Source: Rotaria sp. Silwood1 (Eukaryota > Rotifera > Eurotatoria > Philodinida > Philodinidae). From it: a stretch of 64,000 nt of DNA. The DNA lies in the NCBI GenBank assembly GCA_905250075.1, contig CAJNOP010000640.1:1-64000 (forward strand), read 5' to 3'. The position numbers and the translations under genes were made by a program. Of the stretch, positions 15,348 to 28,399 are shown one piece after another. The notes below the pieces were generated by a model, which ran no database searches, was not told the origin of the DNA, and worked only from the letters and a program-made list of their open reading frames with translations. The stretch's first letter is position 1, and each line of letters begins with the position of its first letter.

Positions 15348-15636
15348 TTAAATAAATATCTTAAAAGAACAAAAAAACAAAAAAAAACCACCATAATAAG
15401 ATGAAAGATTAAATGATAATTATATATTTTTGAGAGCTTAGGAAACTAATTAGTTTGATTAAATTTATAGATTATACTTACAAATATGTCATTGTTGTTT
15501 TTGATAAACTATTGGTGTAGTTCATACCATTGATAATTGATCCGAGCCTCCGACTCATTTACGAACCAATAGAAATAAAACCTTAAGTCGAAAAGAACAA
15601 AAGATATGATGAGTGTCAATTTATGAATTGAATAAA
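15348..15636. promoter_or_regulatory. Shared divergent promoter region
   Basis: A 289 bp interval separates the start codons of RNF185 (minus) and the snapin-like gene (plus). It presumably carries both 5' UTRs and a bidirectional promoter. No TATA box or named motif is asserted. Confidence 0.45.
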
Positions 15637-16096
15637 ATGTCAACCATTCCAAATGATTTTGTCAATTTTCTTGTACCTGTTATTCAAGAATTTGATGGAG
15701 TTGTAGAACAAGTTCGGTATGTCATTGTTTCTATATATAGAACAAAATGAATAGGTTTTTTTTTTCTATTTTAGACATCGTCAACTTGCACTTGGTAATT
15801 GTCTAACAGCAATCAATGACGGTAGATCTATTGTTCTAATATTTATTTATTTTTAATCTTTCTATATTTAGAATTAGCTACTCTTTATAAACAATGTCCT
15901 GGTGATCGTGAAATAGAAGAATATATTAGACGAATTCATGCATTACGACAACGTATGATTGAAGCTACTATACATGTAAAAATTATCGAAGTAATAAATC
16001 AAAAAAAAAAAATATTTTCATTCTTAATGTTTTTTTTCTTCTATAAAGGATCGAATAGGAAAAATGGAACAATCAATAGCTAAAACAAGGACATGA
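15637..16096 (+). CDS. Snapin-like BLOC-1/BORC subunit
   Basis: Four exons: 15637-15716, 15775-15821, 15872-15975, 16049-16096 (92 aa), or 97 aa if the donor at 15991 is used instead of 15976; both keep frame. The protein is one long amphipathic helix (FLVPVIQEFDGVVEQVRHRQ, then ELATLYKQ, EYIRRIHALRQRMIE, RIGKMEQSIAKT). Its pattern follows snapin, a small coiled-coil subunit of BLOC-1 and BORC that acts in lysosome-related organelle biogenesis and synaptic vesicle trafficking. It is shorter than human snapin (136 aa), lacking the N-terminal extension and tail. Another small BLOC subunit is possible. AATAAA lies at 16118-16123, only 22 nt after the TGA, and the gene converges on DMAC2L with 63 bp between stops. 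Confidence 0.6.
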
Positions 16097-16159
16097 AGTT
16101 TTTATTTGTATGACATCAATAAACATTCACACCAAAAAAAAAAAAAAAGGAATTTTTGT

Positions 16160-17579
16160 TCATTTATCTTTAAGTTCAGGAGCAGATGGATAATTATCAT
16201 CATAATTAATAGTACATTTTGGTAATTCATTATGTAATAATTTAATTATTCCATCACGATTTTTAATACAGGGTAAACGCGCCAAAGTGATTTGTTTTAA
16301 ATTTCTAAAAAAAAGGAATCACATTAATTTTATAAAAATAAAATAAAATATACATACTTTAAATCAGTTAAATTACCAAGACCATTTTCACTTATTTGAA
16401 CAAGATCAATTAATACTAAAGATTCTAATGTATCATTTACTTTTCGAAATCGTATAATTGAACCTAAAATTAATTTTATTAATTTCAAAAAAAAAAAAAA
16501 AAATCATACATACCATCACCAATTAAATCACATTTTTCTAAATGAATTTTTTTTAAATCAGTTAATCCATCTATAGAACAATAAGAATATCAAAAACAAA
16601 CAAACAAACTATTAAATAGATTAATCAAATAACCTAAATAAGCAAAACCATCCGATGTAATACAAGCTTTAATAGCACGTATTTCTTCAATTTTATTTTG
16701 TCCCGGATCACCACTTGGTATAGCATTATAATTTGATGTTATTGAATTCCAATTTTTAAAACGTACTGAACCACCACATCGTAATAACCATTCAGCACAA
16801 GCACGATCAGGACCAATTTCTTGAACACGTTTTTGATCATATCTATAGAATATTTATTTACTAGAATTTTTCTATTAATGACAAGTCTTAAAATTAAATT
16901 TTCCAACAAAAAAAAAATATAATTATGTCAATCTTTCAACAATTCTTTGCACTCGTTGTCTCTTATTAATTTGACATTTAAGAACTCATTAAATATAGTT
17001 GATCTATAAATATGATATATACACACACACGTGTCTATTTTCTTTATTTACAATTAGTTCTTCCACCAAGCACTATCTATAAATAGATCAACTTGAAAAA
17101 TTGTATAGATACAATTAGTATTAATATTATTTAATAAGATTTTTTTATTGATTTCTTCCGCAAGTGTTAAATACAATTCAAATAGAAAAAAAGAAATGGT
17201 TGTTTATGAAATTTTGTTAAGAAAAAATTTTAATTATTCAACACCTAGAACGTGTCAATATAATTTTCTAAACATTTCATAGAACAAATAATGTTCTTCA
17301 AAATGTGATTATAGACAAACTATTTATTGATCTTGAATTAAATTGTTGTATCTTAACTAAAAACTCGAAGATGTCTCATGTTGTCTAAACACATATTATA
17401 TTTGCTTAGTCTTCTGAAGATTTTATTTTTGAGAACTGAATAATAATTTTAATTTTTGTAAAACTTCTAAGTTTTAATGTAATTTACTTGTTCCAAACAA
17501 AATTAAGCCAACTCCAAAATTGTCGATTATTAGTTAATGAAATATTCGATATTAAACGTCGAGTAAGTAACGTTGCCAT
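16160..17579 (-). CDS. DMAC2L: ATP synthase coupling factor s / DMAC2-like LRR protein
   Basis: Mitochondrial leucine-rich-repeat protein of the ATP5S/DMAC2 family, linked to respiratory complex or ATP synthase assembly. N-terminus 'MATLLTRRLISNIS' is a short basic presequence followed by 'RQFWSWLNFVWNK', the conserved W-rich start. Exon 2 carries the family signature 'IGPDRACAEWLLRCGGSVRF' and an N-terminal linker ending 'ACITSDGFAYLG'. Downstream exons encode LRRs (DLKKIHLEKCDLIGDG; LESLVLIDLVQISENGLGNL; LKQITLARLPCI). About five exons. Intron 1 (about 16845-17487) is about 640 bp whereas the others are about 50 bp. Start at 17577-17579, TGA stop at 16160-16162. Length is near the roughly 200-aa family size. 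Confidence 0.9.
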
Positions 17580-19257
17580 CTAAAGATTTGAAAAGAAAAT
17601 AAGATCTTTGAAATAATTAATTCAATTTTTTTTTATTTTAAACAAGCTAAAAACTATAAACTTCATCAAAATCTAAATATGAACTTAGAAATATTTTTGG
17701 TTCGAGAATAGTAAGAATCTCATTTAACCGATTTGAAAATGATGAGCCAACAGGCTTTTTTTTTGTTTACTCTACAAATTTAATTTTAAATATACGAAAA
17801 ATTGTCGAGATTACAAGTTTTTTTCAATAAACAATTGAAAATTTTTTAAAAATGAATATTTCGAAAATGAATGTATTTTGTCGAAAAATCAACACAATGC
17901 ATTTTGTTTAATAAATTTTCATCAATATTGAAATATAAATAAATTTCATTGAAGAAAATTAATTTTTCCTATGAAACTAAAAAAAACAATATTTAATAAA
18001 AACTAAGATAAGATTATCTAAAAAAAAGACAAAATTCAATTAAAGATTATTTAAACGATTGAAATTTAAAATTAACAATAATAATTATCATCGTATGAGA
18101 AAATAATGTTAAGAACGAGTTTTAGAATAAAATTTTATTATTTAATATGTTTTATTTTTCAAATTCATATAAAATAATATCAAAGTCAATAATAATCTTG
18201 TAAAATTTATTCATACTAATTTTATTAATAATTATTAGTTAACTAATCATTTATTAATTTATAAACATGCAAGACAAAAAACAAAAAGTTAGATATTTGA
18301 TCAGAATATATTATGGTTCATTACAGATAATCAAAATCATGTTCATATTATATTTCTTGTATATTTTTATTATCTCGTTTTTTTTTTTTTCATTTAAATA
18401 CGATAATATGATCTATTACTTATTCTATAACGTTACTATAGATAAGAGGCAGGATTAGAAAATCTTTTTTAGGGGCAGTTTAACCCTTATTTGTACCTGA
18501 AAATCACGTTTCTTTTTTTCGAATAAATTATTGGATCGTCTCATTTCTAACGAAAATGCAAAGGTTTCAGAAGAGACTGCTGAAATATTGTATTTTTCCA
18601 GTTCGTCTTTTTTTTATTAACGAAAGTAGTTTATTGTAAATCTTAATGTACGCTTTAATCTCAAAGCTGTCGGTGTAAAAGACAATCTGTTGTCATAATT
18701 GTATATTTAACATTTTCATAATAAACTATTTTCAATGGGTTCAGTCTCTATAGAAAGTTCAAAGTCGAAATTTGAACAAGAGTTTTTTTTACTTAATATT
18801 AACACAACTTTAGCTATAAGAGTGTAATAACTCATCAGGAATAAGCTAAAGGTTTGAACTCTTATCCGTATATTCAAAACTCATTAGGGCTTACATAAAG
18901 CACAAATTTTCGCAAATTAATCATTTGGGATACTACCCTTGTTAAATATTGAAGACTATCTCATAGGATAAATTGGTTTTATTTTAAAAAAGGACGAACA
19001 CGTCACACAATAAAAAAAAAATCATGTCAAACTTTAGAATGTATTCGATACTTTTTTTTTGCTATATAACGAAAAAGAAACAATTAATATCAGTAGAAAA
19101 CAAAATTTTTATTTCTAGATATTTCAAAATACATAAACCATATATTTTTCATCTTCTTTGTATGATTTAACAACTGAAAATAATAAAATTTCCTAGAATG
19201 AAATATTTAATTGAATCATATGTGAATAAATTTATGTTCGATTTTTGTTTTTGTTTA
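17580..19257. other. Intergenic, no gene seen
   Basis: AT-rich to about 18460, then about 500 bp of more mixed composition (about 18470-18980) with no ORF. The latter resembles the material filling the large introns of the window and may be a decayed insertion. Confidence 0.4.
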
Positions 19258-20695
19258 GTTTCATATTAATTGTATTAGTAAGTATCATAGTCAAACGATC
19301 AATTCCTAAACTCCAATCAGCTGTTGGTGAAAGACCATATTCAAATGTTTTACAAAAATTGAATTTCTACATTCAAATTATCAACAAATTTATTTGATTC
19401 TATTAGAAAAACAAAAAGAAAAACATTTTAATTTTGATAAGATTTTTCATATTTTACAATACCTGTTATTGAAAAATTCAATTGCTAATGGAAATTTTTC
19501 ATCTGTTACAAGACTAGAAATAAAATTTTCTGCTATTTCTATTAAATCAGTATATGTCATATTAATAATCTAGAAAAATTTTATTAAAAAAATTAATTTG
19601 TATTTTTAAGATAAAGTTCAGATACAATACACATAAATAATTTCATATTCAAATATGTTATCAATGGTTTAGCTAGAGTTTTACCGTAGATCAGCTATTA
19701 TTTGAATTTTAATTGAATCACTATGCAGATCATAGAAATAAAGTTTACGTTCTGAAGAACGTTTTGAATATACACGTCCTATTTAGAATAAAAAAAGTAT
19801 TATACCTTTTATACTTATATAAATTAAATTAAATTTTACCAGCTACAGAAATTAATAAAAATGTATACTGCTAATGAGGAAACCTCTTTTCAATGCCTCT
19901 TCCGATATCAATGATTTTTTTGGGCTATAGATACTTTATAGTGTTCTAATAAACACTGTAAAAAGATTTGAATATAACTAAACTATCGAATTTTTTCTAA
20001 AGGTTTTAGATTTTCAGAAAACTTTGTATTTTCGAAATGATCTACACTCCACCAATGGAAAAGGGTCTATATGTTAAAAGTCTGATATCCCGAAAAAACT
20101 TTCTTCAAAACTTATGCATTTTTTTTTATGAAAGTTAGTCCATTTGATAGTTTTGATCCGATTCAAAATTCTGACCTCCCTATACTTTTGCCTATATATT
20201 ATGAAAAATATCCCTGGATGAAAACTTTAAAACAGTTACATTCTGTTTTAATAGGTAAATCTTGTACCAATTTTCATGCAGGAAAATATGAAAGACCTGT
20301 TTCTTTTTTTACTCTGTAGGTAAAAAAAACTTAGACTTACATGAGAATTAAGTTCTTGATCATTACGAGAAGTTACTTCACCATTTGTACTGTTGTATAA
20401 TTGTTTATTTTTGTACTTGTTCTTCAGCTTTCAGTCGTTGCTTTAATTCACTAAAAAAAAAAAAGAAGCAACCACAAATAGTCTAATGATTCAATTTAAA
20501 TATTTAACTTTTAGACATTAAAATGAGAATGCATTCTGAAAATATTTTATACTGAATTGAATCTTATTTAAAACGTTTTTATCTCATTAATATATTAGCA
20601 TAAAAAATTATATTGATATAACATACTTCTTATTAAATTTTTCTTCTATTGACAATTGTTTTTCCAAATTCTCATCGACAGAAGATGACACTTAA
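19258..20695 (-). pseudogene. KARS1: Lysyl-tRNA synthetase relic
   Basis: Minus-strand fragments match cytosolic LysRS in the correct order. They are an N-terminal charged segment (about 20640-20690, ENLEKQLSIEEKFNKK), then SELKQRLKAEEQ (about 20420-20455). Next is the start of the OB-fold anticodon-binding domain, GRVYSKRSSERKLYFYDL (about 19685-19780), then YTDLIEIAENF (about 19560), and the class II motif 3 region '[20 protein letters not shown]' (about 19270-19350). The whole catalytic core between the OB domain and motif 3 is missing, including motifs 1 and 2. A stop or frameshift follows LKAEEQVQK near 20405. About 470 bp of unrelated sequence (about 19860-20330) separates the N-terminal and OB pieces. 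It cannot encode an active synthetase; a functional copy must lie elsewhere. Confidence 0.8.
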
Positions 20696-21119
20696 AAACA
20701 ATGTAATTAAATTTATACAAAAAAAAAAGAATTTTTTTATTCAAAACTATTTAATTTCTTGTAAATTTATAATAAAACTAGACAAAAAAAAACAGAAAGA
20801 TATTCTATCTGATTATATATTTTAATTTTTTTTTTTTTCTTATGAACGATGCAAATATTAATATTATTGCATCAGATAAGTTATGATAATATGAGATTCA
20901 TTTTTCATTTTATTTCATAAGATAGAAGCACAAAATATACAGGAATAACCACCAGTAATTAAAAAAAAAAAGAAAAAAAAAAGAAAAGAAATTCACTGTT
21001 TGGTATGTTAATTAATAATTTTTTGATTCATAAAATGCATAAATTACTGCACAAATGTTCGAGATAAAGATGCTTGATTACAGGCAAGAATAAATATTAC
21101 TGTTATTTATTTATTTCGA

Positions 21120-23178
21120 TCAATTTTCTTCGGATGATGATGATGTGAGATTATTTTCTCGTTGTTTTTCAACTAATGTAGAACGAAATTGAGATTCATT
21201 AGTTTCTTCTGAAGCTGGGATATTAATTGATCGACGTATAACATTCGAATCTGTATTATTTGATATATTATCTATTTAACAAGTAAAATTTTTGATTATT
21301 TACAAAATAAAATAAAATAAATACCTTCATTAGAATTAGATGATTCTCTATGTTCAATATTAGATTCATTTTGTGATTGACTTGTTATTATTTGAGGATC
21401 ATGTGCAACAATATTACCTTGAAAGACAGGCTTTTGTTTACGTGCACTATTAAAATAATTACAATATGCACAACGAAAAGCTAAATATAGAAAAATTATT
21501 ATTTAATATTAAATTATTATTAATAATATTACATATATATTCAAATTCTTCTTCTAATGCCATCCCTAGATAAAAACACATTCATTTCTTATATTTATTA
21601 AATTTTAAGAGAAAAACAAACCATTATGACTATTACAAGATTTACAGATTAATGCATAGCTAAATGAAAACAAAAACAAATATGAATTAAATTTATTTAA
21701 TACAAAGAAAATAAATAAAGCAAATAATAAATCCTTAAACCTTTGGAACGAGAAAAACCCTCATCCTATATATAATAGCTTTCTACCGAAATCGAAATTT
21801 CCATCGTTCATGTAAACGTTTGTCACATATTAAACTACAATATGCAAAACTCCGACTGATTTTGCATTCTAATATAAAAATAAAAATGATTAACTCACCG
21901 TTTTGATGGACCATCACCTACAATAGCATCCAGAATTGTTCCCAAGAATGTTCGTTGTGGTGGTAAAACTGCTCGTGGTAATCTACCAGGTGTAGCATTA
22001 ACTATATAATATTTAAAACTATAATTTCCAAGAATCATATTAAACAAAAAAAAATACATACAAGTTGGACGATTTGGCCCATTAGTTGCTGATGCTTGTG
22101 GATTAAACGTTTCTAATGTACCAATATTAGGTGATGGAACTAAAAGAAAATATTCAGTAGTTAACTTTTATATGAAAATAAGAACATATTCTACCAGGAG
22201 TAGAAGATTTATTGGAACCGGGTGGTGTTGGTTTGATTGATACACGTTGACGTAGATCTATAAATAACAAATATAAAGTCCATTTCTTATCTAATCAATT
22301 GAAGTTTTATTTCTTATATTTCATCAAATACATGTTCGTTATGTTTCTTTTTTTCTCGACATACTTCTATCATTATTTTCCACTTGTGTTGGTCGAACGT
22401 CTGATGTTACTGTTTCACCATATTTTTCTAATATATTTTTAGCTACTGCATATGTTTCCTTATTTTTTACTTCTTCAATCTAAAAAAAAAAACAAAATCA
22501 ACAAATATCTAATAGAAATTATATATATATATATAATTCTTTTACCAATTCTTGTTTTCGATCTTTGAACAATGCTAATCGATCTTCTACAAAATCGAAA
22601 TAATAATAAGACTTTTTTTTCTCTCTATCTGATATATTCACTGACCTTTCATTTGAATAGTAGTTCGAAAATACCAACAGATAAGCCAATGTATTCCATA
22701 AAGTCTGTTTGTTTTTAATATAAATCAATATCAAGAGGTTTTTTTTTTTGTTTTTACAAGAAAGAAAAAAAAATACTTACAAAGCTCCAAGTGTTAAAGA
22801 AAACAGAACTGCATAAGTACGAACAATATAATCATGTGAAAGAAAAAGAGTAAAATAAACAATGTTCACAATTAAATACGCAATAACAGCATAGATAGCA
22901 AATAATTTCGTCCATTTTCGTTGAAGCAGACGTATTTCAGTTAAACTGTGCTGTAAATGGAGTGACTCCTAAAAATTAAAAAAAAAAAACGAAATAAAGA
23001 GAATTAATTTTCAAAAAACTATTCATACTGAATGAAGATCTTCAAGTTCTTCGGCAAGAGTCGTACGAAATTTCTATAAGATTGAATTAATCGACTTTTT
23101 CTTTTTTAATAATATTCAAAGAAAAACAAAATAACATACGAATATTCGAAATTTAAATAGTCGACTGAAGAAAGACAT
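21120..23178 (-). CDS. LNPK: Lunapark, ER three-way-junction protein
   Basis: Stabilises three-way junctions of the tubular ER. Start 'MSFFSRLFKFRIF' (23176-23178), then a coiled-coil (TTLAEELEDLHSESLHLQHS, RLLQRKWTKLFA). Two transmembrane segments follow (FAIYAVIAYLIVNIVYFTLF; YAVLFSLTLGALLYGIHWL), leading into a second coiled coil (MKEDRLALFKDRKQELVKE). The correct exon at about 22635-22710 uses the acceptor CAAACAG and reads LYGIHWLICWYFRTTIQMK; the longest ORF there is in a wrong frame. A Pro/Ser-rich linker follows. The C-terminal zinc ribbon is split over small exons: CKSC (about 21635) and FRCAYC (about 21470), both CxxC pairs present, as in the lunapark zinc finger. The C-terminal tail is acidic (SSSSEEN) and ends at TGA 21120-21122. 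Divergent from the Tudor gene. Confidence 0.9.
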
Positions 23179-23693
23179 ATTAAAAAATTATGTTTTATTT
23201 TTGAAAAAGAGGAACAAATATAATCTATAAAAAAAAAATAAGATAATGAATATTTTTGCATAAAACAAAAAAAAAATTAATCAATACCTCTCTTTTTCGT
23301 ATGTGACAAGAATCTATATTAAAAAAGAAGGTCTGTCAACTAGTTGTGGTTTTTCTTCTGTATTTGTCTACGATGAGGTACAGCTGTCGCTAATTGATTC
23401 GCCTTGAAAAAAAATGTAACAAATTTTGTAGTCAGATGTTATATTGAAAAATGAAGAACACAGAAAAAAAAATGCACAAACGTGTTTTTTTTCTCTCATT
23501 ATCGCCGCTTCTATTTTTGTTTTGACGAAGTTAACTATGATTCTTTTGGTTTGGTAGAACTTAACCAATCCATTTATTGATCATTCTATAAATATATTTC
23601 TTATATACCTCTATCGTGGTAAATTTAATATAATATCGATATTTTTTCCCCATTTCTTTTTTTTTTACAATTTATAAAATTAAAAGTTCAACT
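23179..23693. promoter_or_regulatory. Intergenic interval between divergent LNPK and Tudor genes
   Basis: 515 bp between the two start codons, so it must contain both promoters. No specific motif recognised. Confidence 0.4.
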
Positions 23694-26600
23694 ATGAACG
23701 ATTACGGAAGGTAAATATAGAAAACAAAAAACAAAGTTATTTATTTAAAATTTAATTTTAATTAAAGACGTATTAATAGTATTATTATAAAAAATTTACC
23801 AACAAATTATACTGAAGTAAAATTTTTTTGCATATGAATAAAAAATTATTTTAATATATCATTGGATTTTTGTTTTTTTTTTTTTGTTAGAGTCAACTTG
23901 AAGAATTATTTTCTAAATTTGGTCGTATTATATCAAGTAAAATTTTACCAAATAATCCAAATTTTGATGGTAGTTGTGGGTAGGATTTAAATTTTTAATT
24001 AAGAAATATTTCCTTTTTTTTTTTGTGTTAGTTTTGTTAATTATGCTGAATCAGATAGTTGTATTAAAGCTGTTGAAACTATGAATAATTTTATTATTGA
24101 TCGATTTACTCTACGTGTTAATCATTCAACAGTAAAAATATATTAAATTTTATTATTTTAAATAATGGGTTTTTTTTTAAGACACGTTTGGGTAATAATA
24201 ATATTGATCGATCACAAAATGGATTGTGAGTAATAAGTTTATTATTCAAAGATTTTTTTGTTTTTTTGAAAATTTAATATCAATAGTCGTACTAATGGTG
24301 AATTACATGAAGATAATAATATATCATCATCGAATATTCAAAATCGATTTAATGGTTTTCGATCAACTAATGAACATTCACCAATAAATACAATACGATT
24401 AAAAACAAATAATACACCTTTAAATATAAATGAATCAGATACATTAGTTAATAATAAAACATTATGGAATAATACAAATATTGAACAACAAAATGATAAA
24501 AATTCATTACGTAATGGTAAAAACAATATATTTTTTTTTATATGAACAAAAGAAAAATTTTTTATTATTTAGAATTAATAATGAATATTCGTGAACATGA
24601 TTTATTTATAATAAATAAAAATTATTGTGTTTATTTATCAAATCTTGAAGTACCTAATATAATATATGTAGCTACATTAGATGATTATGTTAATGCAACA
24701 TTACTTATAACACAAATGAATAAACATGAACAATTAACAAAAATTCAAGCAAATTCTTATAAATCAAAGTAAAAAGAAAAAAAAATAATTTTTTCATCCG
24801 TTCTTTTTTATTTAATTCTTAAAAAAAATACAACAAGGAAATAATTAGTTCATATAGATATTGATATACAGTCTATGGAAGGAGTGATTTTTTGTTTCTT
24901 TTTATTAGATTAGTTGTTGGACAATTTTGTGCTGCACTTTTTAATGGTGATTGGTATCGAGCTCGTATATTAGAAATTGATGAAAATCGTGTTCATGTTC
25001 AATATATTGATTGGTAAAATATATTTTACTTTTTATTTTTTATATATTTATTTTTAAATTAAGGGGTAATACGGGTTGGTGTGATTCAATTCTTGAAATT
25101 CGTCCATTACCAAATGAGTAAATATTTATCTAGATTTTAAAAATTTTTCTGGATTGATATGACTTTCGAGACCATACCTAGACTAAAATGTAGTATTCAG
25201 GTGGTTGTCAGGCATAGTAAAACATCTGTTAGAACTGATGACTTTTTTCAATAACATCTTTCTTCCCTAAATTTGGAAATGCGACATACAGTGTAGTTTA
25301 TTTTACGTTACACTCTTAAGCCTATCATCAAGTTATTCAATGTCAACGTTCTAGAATCTTTTAACCGATCTACTGACAAATTGTGCCATGATCATCGGTG
25401 AGAATCAAAACAATGTATTTCTAATATGAAACTTGGCTCATACATAGTTCTAGTAGTGTTTAGGAAGTTTCAAAATTTTCAGGAACAATTGTTGTTTCTT
25501 TCGCGAGATACAGAATGTTGAAGTTTTTAGCAAAATTTAGCTGATTTTTGAATATCTCAGTAAGAAAACATTCGTTCTAAGTGAACATTTCAGAGCATAT
25601 TAAGTATTATCTAAAGGCAAAGTTTCAGATTGAAATTCCGAATTTTTACAGGGATGGATATTCCTGCCAAAGAAGGTTGCATAGATTGAGAATAAGAAGA
25701 AGGTAATTATTTTTAACTATACTATGAGTATACTGAGGATCCATAATCTCTGTTTTTCCTAATTAGATTCTCATTTTTTTTTGTAAGCGGAAGCTACTTC
25801 GACTCTTAAGGATTAATTTCATTTCTTCAATTTATAGTAATTCTCAATAATATTATCTTTTTTATTTATCTAGATATTATAAAGATCCTATTTTATGTGT
25901 TAAATGTATTTTGGATGGAATATCAATTGAAAATAAACTATCTGATGAACAAACAAATGCTATACTTGAAATATTAGGTATAGTTAAAAACAAAAAAAAA
26001 GATTTTTATTAAATTTTTTATTTCATATTTTTTAAGTTCTTGATGTTAAACTTGAAATGATTGTATTACGTATTGAAAATGATATTCCATATGTACAACT
26101 TAATTTAGATAAACGAGATTTAAATGCTGAAATACGTGCAATATTACCACAATCATTATCCTCAACAACAATAGTAATAAAATAAACAAGCCATTTAATC
26201 TAATTTTTGTTTTTTTTCTATTTTAAAATAGATTTCAAAATCTTTCGATAATGAAATAAATAAACCTGAAATAAATCTATCAGAAATTTATTCTGTACAA
26301 TTAACAACTGTTGATTTAGAATCTGAATGTTTTCATGTATTATTAATATCTGATTGTCTTTCAATAATTATGAATATACTTAAAGATTGGAATATAAATA
26401 AACAACCATTAATTAAACAACCAATATCAAATATGCTTGTTTGTGCACAATATGAAGGTGATAATCTTTGGTATCGAGCATGGATTAAAAATGTTTCTGG
26501 TATAAAAAAAAATCTTTTTTGTTGTAAAATAAATTTTTGTTTTTGTTTTCGTTAGAAACTGGTTTTCATGTATATTTTGTTGATTTTGGTAATGAAGAAA

Positions 26601-28399
26601 TTGTTTCAATAGATCGTCTTAGTCAATGTCCAGATATTTTACGAAATATTCCATGGCAAAGTGTACAAATAAAATTAGTTAATATTAAATTAACTGATGA
26701 AGAACGTTATATACTTTTAAGAGATTTTGAAACAGAACGACTTAATATGAAAATTTTTTCAAAAGATCAAGATATTTATTTTGTTGAATTAATTCATAAT
26801 GAAAAATTTCTTAGTACATATATATTTGAATTACGTCAGAAAAAAGAACAACAAATACAAATTACATCAATAATTAATGAAGTTTGTTATTGTTTATAAT
26901 TTATAAATATGTTTGATTATTTTTTTTTTATTCAAGATACCAAAAGAACCAATTGAATCAATTCAAGAACATATTTCTAAAATGGTAACACCACCACCAC
27001 CACCAATGACTGATGAAAATACCTCACAAACATTTAATGAAAGTAAGTTTTGCAAATTGAAAGATAGTTCATAAAACTTTTCAAAGATATCAGAATTGAT
27101 TATAACTGAATTACGAGTTGTGGATGTGGTTTTACAGAAATTTCGAAAATTCTAGTCTACAAAGAGATTGTTTCATTCGAAGCACATTTTTTCCTTATGT
27201 TTCCACGTAATCTTCCAGCTATGCAATATGGAATTATAAAAAGGACATTATTGATATACAATCTGTGATAGCTTATCATGATCGGTGACTAAAATATTTC
27301 TTACAATTTGTGATAATCTCTAGCTAGCGTCTATTGTGATGTGTAGGGATGAGAACTTAAGTTTTTATCTCTATACTTGAACAATCGTGTTTTACAAAAT
27401 ACTCAGGGCAAACCAAAAGTTCGTAGAACGGTTTTAAAGAACCTTGTCGGATAAGGTGACCTATTCCGAAATGAAAAACCAAATATACCATATTATAGAG
27501 CTTATTGAGGCGCGTCGAATGGTATATAATAAATTCTGTTTTCATAAGACTTTGAAAGAACTAGAGTCAATTTACTGATAGACGACTACGCACACACACT
27601 GACAAGATGACCGGAGATGCTACATATATGAGGTTGTAGCTCGTCAGAAACTGCAAAATCGTATGTGAGAAAAAATATTTTACAAATACTTTCGACTAAT
27701 CCCAAGGACCACAATATTCAGTAATCTATCATACTTAGGTGAGGGTGGTAAGTAGTCGTTTATCAGTAAATTGACTCTAGTTCCTTCAAAGTCTTATGAA
27801 AACAGAATTTATTATATACCATTCGACGCGCCTCAAAAAGCTCTACAACATGGTATATTTGGTTTTTCATTTCGGAATAGATTACCTTATCCGACAAGGT
27901 TCTTTAAAACCGTTTTACGAACTTTTGATTTGCCCTAAGTATAATATTCATAGATTTACAGATTGATAAGAATGTCTAGTTTTCAAAAAGATAGAATTCG
28001 AATTGCACTAGTAAATCGATCAATTGTTTTCTACTCGAATGAGATTTCTTTTTTTTTTAATCAATGATAATATTACTTTGTCAATCTTATATATGTTTAG
28101 ATGTTCATTCAGTATCATTACCCGTACAATCAACGGTCAATGAATCTCAACAATTTGTTGAAACAACTCGTAATAATATTGTATCATCACCATCAGTTAT
28201 TACAAGTACGAATTTGTCAAGTGTATTGAATATAGAAACTAAATCATTCTCTACTAATGAACAAAATAATAATAGTAATTTTAATGATAATTTAACAACT
28301 ATGATTATTGAACAACGTCGACAAAATCAATTACTTGAACAAGTTATTGCAGCAGTTAATACAACAAATGCACTTCTTACACAACTTGTTCAACGTTAA
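23694..28399 (+). CDS. RRM and double-Tudor domain protein (TDRD-like)
   Basis: Tudor proteins of this type bind symmetrically dimethylated arginines, typically on Piwi proteins in germ granules. Exons 1-3 (23694-23710, 23768-23816, 23891-23979) and the next exon (from 24032) build an RRM: RNP2 'IIIKNLP', helix 'QLEELFSKFGRI', RNP1 region 'GSCGFVNYAESD'. An Asn-rich linker follows, then extended Tudor 1 (QFCAALFNGDWYRARILEID, VQYIDWGNTGW, about 24910-25115) and Tudor 2 (NMLVCAQYEGDNLWYRAWIK, HVYFVDFGNEEIVSIDRL, about 26430-26640), both with cage aromatics and the D(W/F)GN turn. The proline run at about 26990 and the C-terminal exon (28102-28399, IEQRRQNQLLEQVIAAVNTT) add a coiled coil. RRM plus Tudor recalls TDRD10, but here there are two Tudors. 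Two introns are long (25117-25875 and about 27043-28101); the second carries a MITE. Confidence 0.85.
27402..27939. mobile_element. MITE with long terminal inverted repeats, TA target site
   Basis: The left arm (27402-about 27590) and right arm (about 27750-27939) are inverted copies of about 185 bp with few mismatches. The outer ends read 'CTCAGGGCAAACCAAAAGTT' and, on the opposite strand, 'CTTAGGGCAAATCAAAAGTT'. Both ends abut TA (27400-27401 and 27940-27941), the target duplication of Tc1/mariner transposons. The central part of about 160 bp has no ORF, so it is non-autonomous. It lies in an intron of the Tudor gene. Confidence 0.9.

Noticed and set aside
22519..22734. 71-codon minus-strand ORF with IYIKNKQTLWNTLAYLLVF
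   Set aside because: It overlaps a lunapark exon but in another frame. The acceptor CAAACAG and phase matching give LYGIHWLICWYFRTTIQMK, which fits lunapark.
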